NCBI RefSeq assembly: GCF_030272615.1
Contig: NC_081412.1
Location: forward strand, 141,938,247-142,000,246
From: Cryptomeria japonica
Lineage: Eukaryota; Streptophyta; Pinopsida; Cupressales; Cupressaceae
Direction of reading: 5' to 3'
DNA: 62,000 nucleotides
Shown here: positions 23,380 to 33,857 of the stretch, piece by piece
Layout of the letters: each line of letters begins with the position of its first letter
Position numbering within the stretch: position 1 is the first letter of the stretch
The notes under the pieces: model-generated
Told to the model about the DNA's origin: nothing
Seen by the model: the letters and a program-made list of their open reading frames with translations, nothing else
Databases searched by the model: none
Position numbers and translations under genes: made by a program

Positions 23380-23960
23380 AATTTTTTAGTTTTTATTACA
23401 AAAAGGGTAAAAAGAACTCATTTCTTTTTAAAAGGATAAAAAGAACATCACACTTCAATTTTTGCAAGGATAAAAAGGAACCTCATATTTTTTATTGGTG
23501 TTTTAAAAAGAATCTCATCTTTCTTTTCTTGCAAAGGGCTAAAAAGGACCACAAAAAAAACCTTTATTTTCTTGCAAGATTAGTTCATTCTTCCTATTGG
23601 TGCAAAGTAAAAAGAACAAGATAAATTTTACTTTTGTTACAAAGCGATAAAAAAAGAAAAACCACATTTCATTTTCCCAAGGTAAAAAGAACAAGTCATT
23701 TTTCCAAAATTCAAGTTCTTATTGAAAAGTTTTCCAAAATTCTCAATCAAGGTTTATCATTGCAACTTTTGATTCACGATTTTATTTTGTTGACCAAGTT
23801 TTATTTCAAAAAAAAGATTTTCAAAATTCAAACATTGTGATTTTGGCTTAAAAGGAACAATTTATCTTTGCTATAGTGGATAAAAATAACACCATGCTTG
23901 TTGGAGCAACATCTCCAAATAGAATTTAGATAATATTGCACTGTTGGCATAAAAAGAACA
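23380..23960 (+). repeat. A-rich degenerate repeats in D leader
   Basis: Recurrent words GGATAAAAAGGAACC, GGTAAAAAGAAC and GCATAAAAAGAAC every 30-70 bp among AT-rich sequence. Period and unit are loose. Confidence 0.55.
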
Positions 23961-24650
23961 AACTTTTTTACTCTGTTTCAAAAGTGATAGGTATATGTCT
24001 CCCCATAATTGGGTGATCAAAAATCCAAACTTGCTCTTTTGCTTTCTTTCATTTCTTGCAAATAAGATACAACCTTTAGCAGGTCTTCCCTCCCGAGAAG
24101 CCCATAAGGTCAGTGAGAGGGGAATGACCTAAGTGGTAATGGCTAAAGCCAAGTAATCCAAACCACTATAAACAAATGTGTTTGTGATGAAATTTGCAAG
24201 CGATGAGTGTTACATGCTATCATAGCAGTGTTATGTCTTCCTTAGTGCCTATATGGTGTGTGAAAACTTGTAGAACATAACCTCTACAAGCTAGGAGACC
24301 TCCTTTAACGGAGTGGAAAACACTATTGATTATGACTACTCAAATGGAAGCCATACTAGAGAGATTTGAGAAATAGAAGCCAAATCGAGTCAGTTATCCA
24401 AACATCCTTAATATCATAGTGCAAGGGTGTGGAAGAATCCACTCCCAAGACACTCACCATACATCTCCCAATAAAACAAGCCAATTGAGGACCAATTCTC
24501 TTTGGTTCAAATTCTAGCAAAAGGCAAAAAAATGGGTGAACCATAGGGTGTGACAGGGTTGTTTGAGATGAAGATGTATCAAGTGTGAGCTATGGTATTA
24601 TTGATGACCCTTGAGATTAGAGAGTTTGATTGATGTGTCTTCTTGTTCCA
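23880..24650 (+). repeat. Leader segment of D, inverted match to 11150-11930
   Basis: Plus-strand counterpart of the segment described in element C. No coding potential beyond chance frames. From 24840 to 25040 the following leader repeats short words such as GTGGTGCATTCAACA and GGCGCATTTGA. Confidence 0.75.
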
Positions 24651-25416
24651 AACTAGTGAAAACAAAGGAGGATTTCAAAAGATCCTTAAGACCATACACT
24701 TCATGTTTAAATTAGAGACAAATTTGGCATTGTGTTCATGAGTTTTTGTTGTGTTCTTGTCATATATCATAAAAAACGTCTTTCTAAAAATCCAACCAAA
24801 ATAAAAAATCACATCAAAATTTGAAAAAAATCAAGAAACTCAGCAGAGTGACACATTTAACCATTTATGTGGTGCATTTGAATATTTCTCTAGTGCATAT
24901 GATTTTTTAGTTGGCACATTCAACATATCTTTTATCGCCCTTGATCAATGTACTAGCACATTCAACATCTTTAGTGGTGCATTCAACAAAGGTTTTAACA
25001 CATTTACTTTGGCGCATTTGAGATAGTGGGCACTTATAGGAAAAATTTGTAGAATCCAAATACTATTTTGGATACCCTTTTAGGCATTCTTTCAAATTCA
25101 ACTGTCATAGACAAGCTTTCTTCAACAAAAATAGACTGAAATTCAACTTGTGATCTAAGCACACCTTTCAACAACATCAAAATCAAATACCTAGCTTATT
25201 TATTCAAGTTAGTCAAATCGATTGAGTTTCCATGTTAGGATCTATCAACCTCCATCAGGAAACTTCATTAATCATTTGGCAAACTTAATCATATCAATAG
25301 GGGAATAAAACCTCCTATTCGACATAGTAAAACTTTGATCAATAAAACAAAGTATTTATTATTAGAACAAGCCTATCAATAAAACTTTGATCACTCATAT
25401 GACCATCCCTCGTCAC

Positions 25417-25515
25417 TTAAAGAGGAAGAAGCTTAGTCAAAAGATGGAATTAAAGAGAAAGAAGCTTAGTCAAAAGAAAATCTTGAAGAGAAGGAAATTT
25501 CTCTACATAAACCAC
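25417..25515 (+). repeat. 33-bp tandem repeat in D leader
   Basis: Three copies starting at 25417, 25450 and 25483, the last partial, with unit start TTAAAGAGRAAGAAGCTTAG. In one frame it gives basic repeats such as LKRKKLSQK within a 69-codon frame (25387-25596) that I do not recognise. Confidence 0.7.
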
Positions 25516-25670
25516 AAACTCTTTCTAAAGCATCGCACCTTCTTGCATCATTTCTATAATTATCTACATGTTCCAAGTTTGATGAAAAGTTATTAAAAAC
25601 ACGTTCCTTTCAATAAAGATCTACATTATCACATCTCAATAGAGGAGGAAAGATCAACTTGGCTTATTTG

Positions 25671-27295
25671 TGATGCAAAGAGTCTTGGAGCCTTGTTTAT
25701 TTAACCTTCTTGAGTGACTTGTCCTACTCAACCCTACAACTACTCAATTCATTCCTATGGCACTTGGTAAGGGTTATGAGAATGAGACCTCCAAGGTCTG
25801 AACCTTCTTGACTTGCCTCCTAGGTATAGCCAATGGTTTCTGGACAATCAAGTCCTCCACTTGAGGTTGTCACCTCAGCTACTCACACTAACCTCTCCTG
25901 GGCTCCAACCACACCTGCTATGATATTAACACACCAACTCTTCTTATGGTTTCCCAATGCATTAATAAGGTTTCTTCATTGTGTTTTGAAGTTTAAGACT
26001 CACCAACTCCATCGCCATGGTTTCTCAAGCCTTCTAGGTCTCTACTGATACCTAAATAGGCCTAATTGCATTAGCCCTCCTTAAGCGGTTTTTGGGGTTT
26101 ATTTTACAAAAGTCCCAAACAAGCCTAGGAATAAATCATGGATTCGGATAAACTTTTGGAAGTTGTAGACAATACTTTGAAAGTGCATCTAAGTTATCCA
26201 TACAGGTGTGGTTTCCAATGCTGCACTATTTTGTGGGGTTTTAGGCTTAGCTGGTGGATTGACAAACTTGGTCTAGAACCTTTCACCAATCAAAAATCAT
26301 GCTCTAAACACCTTGGGAACCTTTAAGGACACTCTGAGGGCTTTCTTGGGCCTGCATCAATCTCCAAGTTCTCACAAATTGTACTTTTCTTATTGTCCTA
26401 ACTCACCTACTCCCAGTGGTGAGCCTAGGTCTTCATTGTTTCTCCTCCTCCTGGACCTGAAACATCACACACCCTATTCCAAAACTATTTATAGACCCTA
26501 ACCTAGAATTCTTAATTATTTCAATAAGTTTCATCAAAGAATGCCTAGGCTAGAGCCATTTTTTTCTCTTAAACCCTACTTGCAAGGGTTTTGCTCCTAG
26601 TTGCAAAGAATGAGAGAAATCTCTACAACCTAGAACAATCAAACCTGCAAACCAACTTGATTGAAAACAAATACAATGAACATACAAATATGGAAATGAG
26701 TTTACACCATCTAGTCCATACTGGACCATACAAGCAATGAAAACAAGACAAAACTGTCAAAAACCGGTGGAAACAAGATTGTCTCACAAACCAAAAAATT
26801 TCTCTTGCATTTCCAATCCTCCAACCCATACAATGAAGTGAAATTCGGCTTCTATCCACTAGTTTATTTGGTTAACCAACTACCTAATTCCCATAACCAA
26901 AAGTGCAAGTTTTGCAAGAAATTGCAAAATGTTGCTTAGCAACTTTTGAAAAATTTTGCTCCAAGATGCAATTTTCCCTTCTATTGCATTCTAAGACTCT
27001 TGAAGGTACTCAAACACCTTACAAGACCTAAACACAAATAAATTGACTCCTAATCCATGAATACATTCATCTAGAATATTTTGCCCATGACCTACCTAAG
27101 CAACTCAATTCTCGGGCTAGCAACATCCTGAGCACAATTGACTCAAACAAATTTGGACAACTCAACCAAATTTGGACAACTCAACCATGGCTCTACTTAG
27201 TCCTCATGGTTGGTCCATTATTACATCACACATTAACACACAAACTAAAAGAAAATCAAAGCTTACATTCTTGGAGTGCTAGGTGCCCTGCACCA
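25671..27295 (-). repeat. 3' LTR of element E
   Basis: 1,625 bp; on the minus strand it starts TGGTGCAGGGCACC and ends ...TTTGCATCA. A TATA box, TATAAATAG, is at 26485-26493 on the minus strand. Short frames in it are not genes. Confidence 0.93.
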
Positions 27296-27316
27296 TACTC
27301 CCTTGGGTCAAAGAAC
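27296..27316 (-). promoter_or_regulatory. Polypurine tract region of element E
   Basis: Minus strand ACCCAAGGGAGTA ends directly at the 3' LTR start. It overlaps closely the end of pol (TGA 27317-27319). Confidence 0.7.
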
Positions 27317-30300
27317 TCAAGTCCCTTGAGTTATAAGGTCTGAAATCTCCACTCCATGTTGAAGTATATCTGCCTCTAACATCCACATGGAATATGAATC
27401 TGGTAATCCTTTCTACTTAACAAGATAGTTCTTGTAAATTCCCTTCCTTGTCTTTTTTACTATCTTGGTATCCAAGATACTCTCTAACTCAACCGGTTGA
27501 CTAGGTGGCAAATCCTTTACCCAATCTTCATGAACCGGTGATGGCATGTCTTTCTAATTTATTGGTGACTCTCCCTTGTATGGATAGAGATCACATAAAA
27601 TAAAGATAGGAGATATCCCCAAGGTAGGTGGAAGTTAAACCTCATAAGCATTCTTCCCATACTTGTGCACCACCTTGAGAGGTCCAATTTTATTCATCAT
27701 GAGCTTGATAAGATGCCATTTTGGAAGTCTCTCCTTCCTGAGGTATGCCAACACTAAGTCTCCTACCTAAAACTATAGCTTCCTCCTTGTTTTATCAGCT
27801 TGAACCTTGTATTGCTTAGATTTTTGTTGTAAGGACTGCTTTACCTTATCATGCACCTCTTTAATGCTTTCTGCAAAGTTCTCCCCTTGTGCACTCTTGG
27901 GTGCCATTGAACTAATATATTTGAGCTCTAATACACCCCTAGGATGGAATCCATACACTATCTCAAAAGGACTTTTACCGGTGCTACGGTTCATTGAGTC
28001 ATTATATGCATATTCTGCCTATCCAAGTACTAGATCCCAAGTCTGCCCATGTTGCTTGGTAAGACATCTTAGCAAGTTACCCAATGACCGATTAACTACA
28101 TTTGTCTGACCATCTAATTAAGGATGATAGGCAGATGAAAAAGATAATTTGGTTCCCAACTTCCTCCATAGTTTCCTCCAAAAGTGGCTCAAAAACTTTA
28201 CATCTCTATCACTCACAATGTTGATTGGAAGACCATGAATTTTGACTATCTCCTTGAAGAAGAGGCCTGCAATATAGGTTGCATCATTGGTACTCTTGCA
28301 AGGTATGAAACATGCCATTTTGTTGAACCTATCTACTACCACATACACACTATCAAATCCTCTCAGTGTCCTAGGCAAGCCTAACACAAAATCCATGCTC
28401 AAACATTCCCAAGGCCTTTGAGGTATGACCAAGGGCTGATATAGACTTGCATTACTTGAGGTTCCTTTTTCTCTTTGGTAGATGCTACATTTCTCTACAA
28501 ACCTTCTCACTTCTTATTGCAACTTGGGCCAATAATAAAACCTACCAACCTGCTCCAAAGTCTTATCAATGCCAAAATGACCTCCTCAACCCCCTTGATG
28601 CTTCTCTTGAATAATATTTTGTCTCATAGAGAATTGAGGTATGAAAAGAAGATGACCTTTGACTAGAAAACTCTCTTGTACCATGTATGTTGAATAAGAG
28701 ACATATGAGGTATTAGAAAAATTAGTACAAACATTATATATCTCTGCAAAATCCTTATCATATTTGTAGATGTCTTTTAACTCACTCAAACCCACACTTT
28801 GCAATTGAATCTCCTGCATGGTCATGATTCTCCTACTTAGTGCATCAAAAACTTTGTTGGCTATCCCTTTCTTGTGTTTAATAGTGAATGTATAAGATTG
28901 TAGGTACTCAACCCACTTTAGGTGTCTTTGGTTCAACTTCTCTTGTCCATTGAGAAAACTAAGGGCATGGTTGTCAGTGAAGACTACAAATTCTTTGGGC
29001 AGCAAGTAGTGACACCATTTTTTCAATGCTTGGACCATTACATACAAATCCAAGTCATATGTGGAGTACCTTTTCTTAGCTTCATTTAATTTTTCTAAGA
29101 AGAAAGCTATAGGATGCCCCTCTTGGCTTAAAATTGCCCCTATTGCCCTTTGGCTTGCATCACATTCTACTGCAAACAACTGATTGAAATCAAGCAATCT
29201 AAGGGTTGGCAACTTTGCTATCTTGGTTTTCAATGTCTCAAACCCCTTATTGGCTTCCTCTATCCACTTAAAGTGACATTTAATCCCTCCTTTTATAGTA
29301 TTGAGAATAGGAGCACAAAAATGGCTAAAGTTTCTCACAAAATTCCTATAAAAAGATGTCATTCCATGAAAGCTTCTAACTTCACTTATGTCCCTAGGGA
29401 TAGGCTGATTAAGTATTTCTTCTACCTTACTTGGATGTATTTTTAAACATCCATGAGAAATAACAAAACCAAGGTATACCAGCTCTATTTTCAAAAACTC
29501 ACATTTTTCAAGGTTAATCTTGAGTTGAGCCTCCTTCAACTTCTTCAAAACCATCTCCAAATGCTTGAGGTATTCCTTCTTGAACTTGTTGTAGATCAGA
29601 ATGTCATCAAGGTATACAATTACAAATCTACCAATAAACTCAACTAAGATTTCATTCATGAGCCTTTGGAAGGTACTAGGTGCATTGGTGAGGCCAAATG
29701 GCATTACCAACCACTCATATAGGCCTGCATTGGTTCTAAAGGTTGTCTTCCATTCATCTCCAGGTCTGATTCTAATCTAATGGTAACCAGACTTTAAGTC
29801 CACCTTGGTGAAGTAGCTTGCACCTCCTAGATTGTCTAGTAGGTCCTCAATCCTTGGCATGGGAAACCGGTACCTTATGGTAATCTTGTTGATTTCTTTG
29901 GAGTTCATGCACATTCTCCATTTGCCTCCCTTCTTAGGCACTAACATAATAGGAACAACACATAGACTAAAACTCTTCTTAATAAACCCTTTGTCTAAGA
30001 TTTCTTACACTTGTACTTTGTCGATCTCTTCATTTTGACTAGGTGTCATTTTGTAGGCATCTTTGTTTGGTAGATTGGCCCCTGGTATTAAGCCTATTTG
30101 ATTATTTACATCTCTCATTGGAGGAAAGGAATTAGGTAAGTCATTGCCTATCACTTCTGCATAATTTTTGAGTAGTTCTTGCACCTCTTGAGGCACTTCA
30201 CTCATTGGATCTACCTTAGCTTCTTCACTAAGTTTCAACACTATAGCATGGCCTTGATGTCCTTCTTGTTTCAATACTTTGAGAAACTCTTTTCCACTAA

Positions 30301-30850
30301 TCAACATCACACTTGAGCCTGTTTGTTTTTCTTCCTTTGGTTCAAGTAGTGGATCCATTTGATACTTTTTCCCATTCTTGGTGATAAGATAGTTGTTCTT
30401 CTCCCCATCATGAGTACCTTTCACATCAAACTGCCATGGATGGCCCAACAACAAATGACAAGCATCCATAGGAAATATGTCACATAATAATATATCCTTG
30501 TACTCACCAATTTTAAAATCCACCCATGCTTGTTCATCAACCAATACATGTTGCCCCCGGTTGAGCCATGACACCTTGTAGGGTGTGAGGTGAGGTAATC
30601 TTTTTAGTTTGAGTTTGTCCACCATTTCAAGTGAGACAATATTCTCAGTGGAACCTGAATCTACAATCACTTTACAAATCTTTTCATGTGACCTACAAGT
30701 GGTCCTAAACAAGCTTTTCCTTTGTAGTGGCTCTTGAGCTTGAGGTATCTTGAGCATTGTTCTTTTCATCATCAAATTCTCACCCTTTGTCACTGGGCCT
30801 ACTTTGCTGATTGAAGAAGTTACACTCTGAGTGTTCTCCTCTTGCAACAA
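27317..30850 (-). pseudogene. Element E pol: protease, RT, RNase H, integrase, chromodomain; broken
   Basis: One minus-strand frame runs 1,178 codons from about 30850 to TGA 27317-27319 with no frameshift I can detect, only nonsense codons (30005, about 29775, 28586, 28118, 27773 and others). Protease has DSGSTENIVS near 30655. Reverse transcriptase runs about 30000-29480 with [25 protein letters not shown] and an intact YLDD. RNase H starts near ECDASQRAIGAILS (about 29170). Integrase has MDFVLGLP and VSDRDVKF, but the catalytic Glu of the DGQTE motif is Asn (DGQTNVVNR, about 28100). The C-terminal chromodomain (27345-27480) has ILDTKIVKK and a YLVKxKGLPDS stretch with its Trp codon lost. 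In chromoviruses this domain guides integration to marked chromatin. F separates it from the gag remnant. Confidence 0.93.
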
Positions 30851-30855
30851 TTGAG

Positions 30856-31229
30856 TGTTAGAGTATTCGGGTGTTTACTTGATTAATTAAACAATATTTG
30901 TTTAGTTATTTAAGTTCCCTTTATCTCTTTTACACTTAAGCTAACTTTAGGTGCATAATAATTAATTCTTTTATTAATTATTATGTGCAAACCTAGGTTT
31001 TCCCTTTTAGGGTTTCTTGACCTATTAAAGGTTGAGTTCATTCTTTTCATTGTAAGAAGAAGTTTTTTACATTACACATTTTGTGAATATTGAGCTCTCT
31101 CTTTTTGAGCATATTTTCTATGTATTTCTTTCTTCTGTGATTTGCTTCCTTGCTTCTCCTTGTAACATGTTTTTCAGCTTGCAGAGATCATTTGGGCTCC
31201 TGTGGTGTTGTATTTTCTCAACTTCAACA
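30856..31229 (+). repeat. 5' LTR of element F
   Basis: 374 bp, starts TGTTAGAGTATTCGG and ends CTTCAACA. It contains a near-palindrome TAATTAATTCTTTTATTAATTATTA-like core around 30958-30985 (fold possible). Confidence 0.93.
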
Positions 31230-31241
31230 TGGTATCAGAGC
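31230..31241 (+). promoter_or_regulatory. Primer-binding site of element F
   Basis: TGGTATCAGAGC directly after the LTR. Confidence 0.92.
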
Positions 31242-31659
31242 TTCAGATCTATAGCTATCTGTTCTTGTTTTGAGATTTTCTGCATTGGAAGCAGATCTGG
31301 GGTTTTAGAAAACTTTGTATGCACCCAGGGATAGGCCTTTTTCTAAGCACTTTGGGCCTAAATGGACTTCACCATCGTGCTCAGAAGGCTTGAAAACCCC
31401 TATGGTTATATAAAATTTGACTTGTTTTGGTTCCTGAGCCTCTGGGACTATTTTTTTTCCAGATCCAGGTCATATGGCCCTGACATGCAAATCGAGAAAA
31501 AAATTAAAAAATAAAATGCCTTTTTATGGCATGCAGGCTGAAATTTGATGTTTTGACAAAAAAAAACAAAAAAACAAAAAAGGCAATAGTTATTTTTTTC
31601 AAAAAAAAAATCAAATATTTTTTTTTTGGGCAAAAGGTTTTGCATTGCCCAGGGTACCG

Positions 31660-32100
31660 GGCTGATAGTCCGGCCACTTGTTAGCCCTGATGGCCTCTGC
31701 CTCCCTCCAACCCCCACCAGCAGCTCCCTCTAGCCCCCACTGGCCCTGAGGCCCCCGCCACTCTCGCCGCCCACTGCCGGCCCAGCCCCAGCTGGCTCCG
31801 CCTCCCTATGGCCTCCTCTATGCCATAGCACTAGTGGCTCCCTGCAGTGCCCTTTTCTCCCTACACCACCGGCCTCCCTATGGTCCCCGCTGCTCAGCCC
31901 AGCTCCACTATCGCCATGCTCCCTACAACCCCACCGTTGTGGGCCTCCCTGTGGCCTCTATCGGAATCAGCCGCCTGGCCACCACTGCAAACCCCTGGCC
32001 ACTAGAGCTCTGCCCAACCACCACCGGAGCGTGACCCACTAGCCACCTCCACTCGCCAGAGCCACCAAACTACCCCTTCCTCTTGTTTTGAAGGGGGGTT
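31660..32100 (+). other. C-rich leader segment of element F
   Basis: Base composition jumps from AT-rich to strongly C-rich (for example GAGGCCCCCGCCACTCTCGC near 31750). Frames here give low-complexity Pro/Ser/Ala/Leu peptides that I do not believe are proteins. It is preceded by A/T homopolymer runs at 31555-31630. Element G has a comparable C-rich leader at 54740-55260. Confidence 0.65.
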
Positions 32101-33261
32101 TGGTATTTTGGCCATATCTTGGGCATACGGAGTTGATTTTTCAAAAAACTAATAGGCGTCGGAAAGCTACTTCCGTGCCGGACCTCATCATGTTAGTAAT
32201 TTTTTCTAATTTTTTTGTTTGACTATGTTTTTTTCCACTCAAAGTGAGGTCTTGTGTTTGCACTCGAGAGGATGTAGAATGAGCATCCGAACTCCATTTT
32301 TTGAAAACTTTATATTTTCAGAAAGCATGTGCTGTGTACTTTCCAGCCATATGCGTTTTATTTCCAGATTGTACACTATACATATTTTATTCAGTTATTT
32401 ACTTTTCAGCACTCTGGTGGATATCTTGGTTGTTTCAGGTCTTGGGATCTCTTCTTTGGGTTGGATGTCTCTATTTTGGTTCTCATTTCTATTTCTAGTC
32501 TTCTTATCATTGTAGCTTGTATTTATGCAAATGCACTGAGATAAAGTGCCATCCTGCATTGTTTACTTAGAATCTTGCACATCTTGTGCCTTGTTTTACA
32601 TGCACTATTGATAAAGTACCATGAGGGGGTTGATGTTTGCCTGTTGTTTGCCATCTGCCTTTGTCCAATGAGTGTTCCTTCCATGACATTCACCTCATGA
32701 TGTGTGTCAAGTGAGTGTTCCTTCCACAACACTATGTACTTTCTTAGCACCTTTGATGTTCCTGGTTCTTCATCATGCAGTTCTTGTTGGTTGTTCTTTT
32801 CAGTGTACCTATCCCTCTCCCTCTTCAGCATTATGGGGAGGTTTGTCCTGCTGGTTATAATTCTTCTGTGGTTCGATTGATCAGCTCTTCAGGCTTTGGT
32901 TTCTCATGCCATCTGTATCTTCGAGTTTAGTGTTTTCCTTGTTTGCCATCTAATTCGAGCAGTGTCATTTGAGGGAACTCATACATATTATAGTTTTCTT
33001 TACCTGGTCATGTTCTATTTTAGTGGAGGTTCTTCAGATCAACAGTTATTCTTCGATAGAGTTTGCAGGTTCTTCATGCTTCAATGATGTTCTTTTCCAT
33101 CTCTTTTTGGAGGAGAGTTTTTTCCCACATGGTTTTCTCTATTTCTCCAGTTCATAGAGATTTCATTGTATTTGGGTACCTGATTAGGCCTTGTTGTTGG
33201 GACCCATCTTTATTGCTTTCAGTAGTTGTTCTAGGTTTTAGCTTCTCCCTAAGTCTAGCTT
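32101..33261 (+). other. Interior of element F without credible genes
   Basis: Several overlapping short frames lie in 32219-33263, rich in Phe, Ser and Leu as expected from T-rich sequence. The words GGCCATATCTTGG (32110) and CTTGTTTTACATGCACTA (32590) recall G's leader at 55480 and 55920. No gag, protease or pol motif. Confidence 0.6.
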
Positions 33262-33270
33262 AATGGGGGG
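33262..33270 (+). promoter_or_regulatory. Polypurine tract of element F
   Basis: AATGGGGGG directly before the 3' LTR. Confidence 0.8.
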
Positions 33271-33645
33271 TGTTAGAGTATTTGGGTATTTACTTGATTA
33301 ATTAAACAATATTTGTTTAATTATTTAAGTTCCCTTTATCTCTTTTACACTTAAGCTAACTTTGGGTGCATAATAATTAATTCTTTTATTAATTATTATG
33401 TGCAAAACTAGGTTTTCCCTTTTAGGGTTTCTTGACCTATTAAAGGTTAAGTTCATTCTTTTCATTGTAAGAAGAAGGTTTTTTACATTACAAATTTTGT
33501 GAATATTGAGCTCTCTCTTGTTGAGCATATTGTCTGTGTATTTCTTTCTTCTATGATTTGCTTTCTTGCTTCTCCTTGTAATAGGTTTTTTAGCTTGCAA
33601 AGATCATTTGGGCTCCTATGGTGTTGTATTTTCTCAACTTCAACA
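33271..33645 (+). repeat. 3' LTR of element F
   Basis: 375-bp copy, differing from the 5' LTR at a small number of sites. Confidence 0.93.
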
Positions 33646-33820
33646 TTGAGTTCTTCTTTCCCCCATGTATGAACTTGTGGAGCTTGAGGCTGTTGGTTCC
33701 TCTGCTTCCTTTTGCATCCTTCAATCCTTCTATCATCTCTGCCACCATCTGTCGGATGGCTTCTGGAGTCATTACCTTTGGAGGCATTGAACTTGCTTCT
33801 GATTCTTCACAATCTGACAT
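33646..33820 (-). pseudogene. Element E gag remnant
   Basis: The minus-strand ATG at 33820 lies about 20 nt after the primer site, as expected for gag. About 58 codons (MSDCEESEASSMPPKVMTPE...) reach F's insertion point. Beyond F the sequence enters a short linker and then protease in another frame. The capsid domain and zinc knuckle usual for a chromovirus gag are absent, so an internal deletion came before or after F's insertion. Confidence 0.7.
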
Positions 33821-33840
33821 ACACCAAATCTTTCAAAGAA

Positions 33841-33854
33841 TGGCTCTGATACCA
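33841..33854 (-). promoter_or_regulatory. Primer-binding site of element E
   Basis: Minus strand TGGTATCAGAGCCA, three bases from the 5' LTR end at 33858. Confidence 0.92.
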
Positions 33855-33857
33855 CTC

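Larger units (their letters stand above)
30856..33645 (+). mobile_element. Element F: small non-coding LTR retrotransposon
   Basis: LTRs 30856-31229 and 33271-33645, both TGTTAGAGTATT...CTTCAACA, with perfect duplication TTGAG at 30851-30855 and 33646-33650. Primer site 31230-31241, purine tract 33262-33270. The 2-kb interior has no gag or pol. It holds a C-rich leader (31660-32100) and a 3' zone resembling that of element G (GGGACCCATCTT, TTTTTTCCCACATGG). F looks like a deletion derivative in the same broad group as G, dependent on a helper. The LTRs are very similar by eye, so it is among the younger insertions. Confidence 0.95.

Noticed and set aside
27807-29647. Several plus-strand frames of 60-100 codons
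   Set aside because: All are shadows of E's minus-strand pol frame.
32219-33263. Cluster of overlapping short plus-strand frames in F
   Set aside because: T-rich sequence gives Phe/Leu/Ser-rich frames in several phases at once; no conserved motif, typical chance frames.
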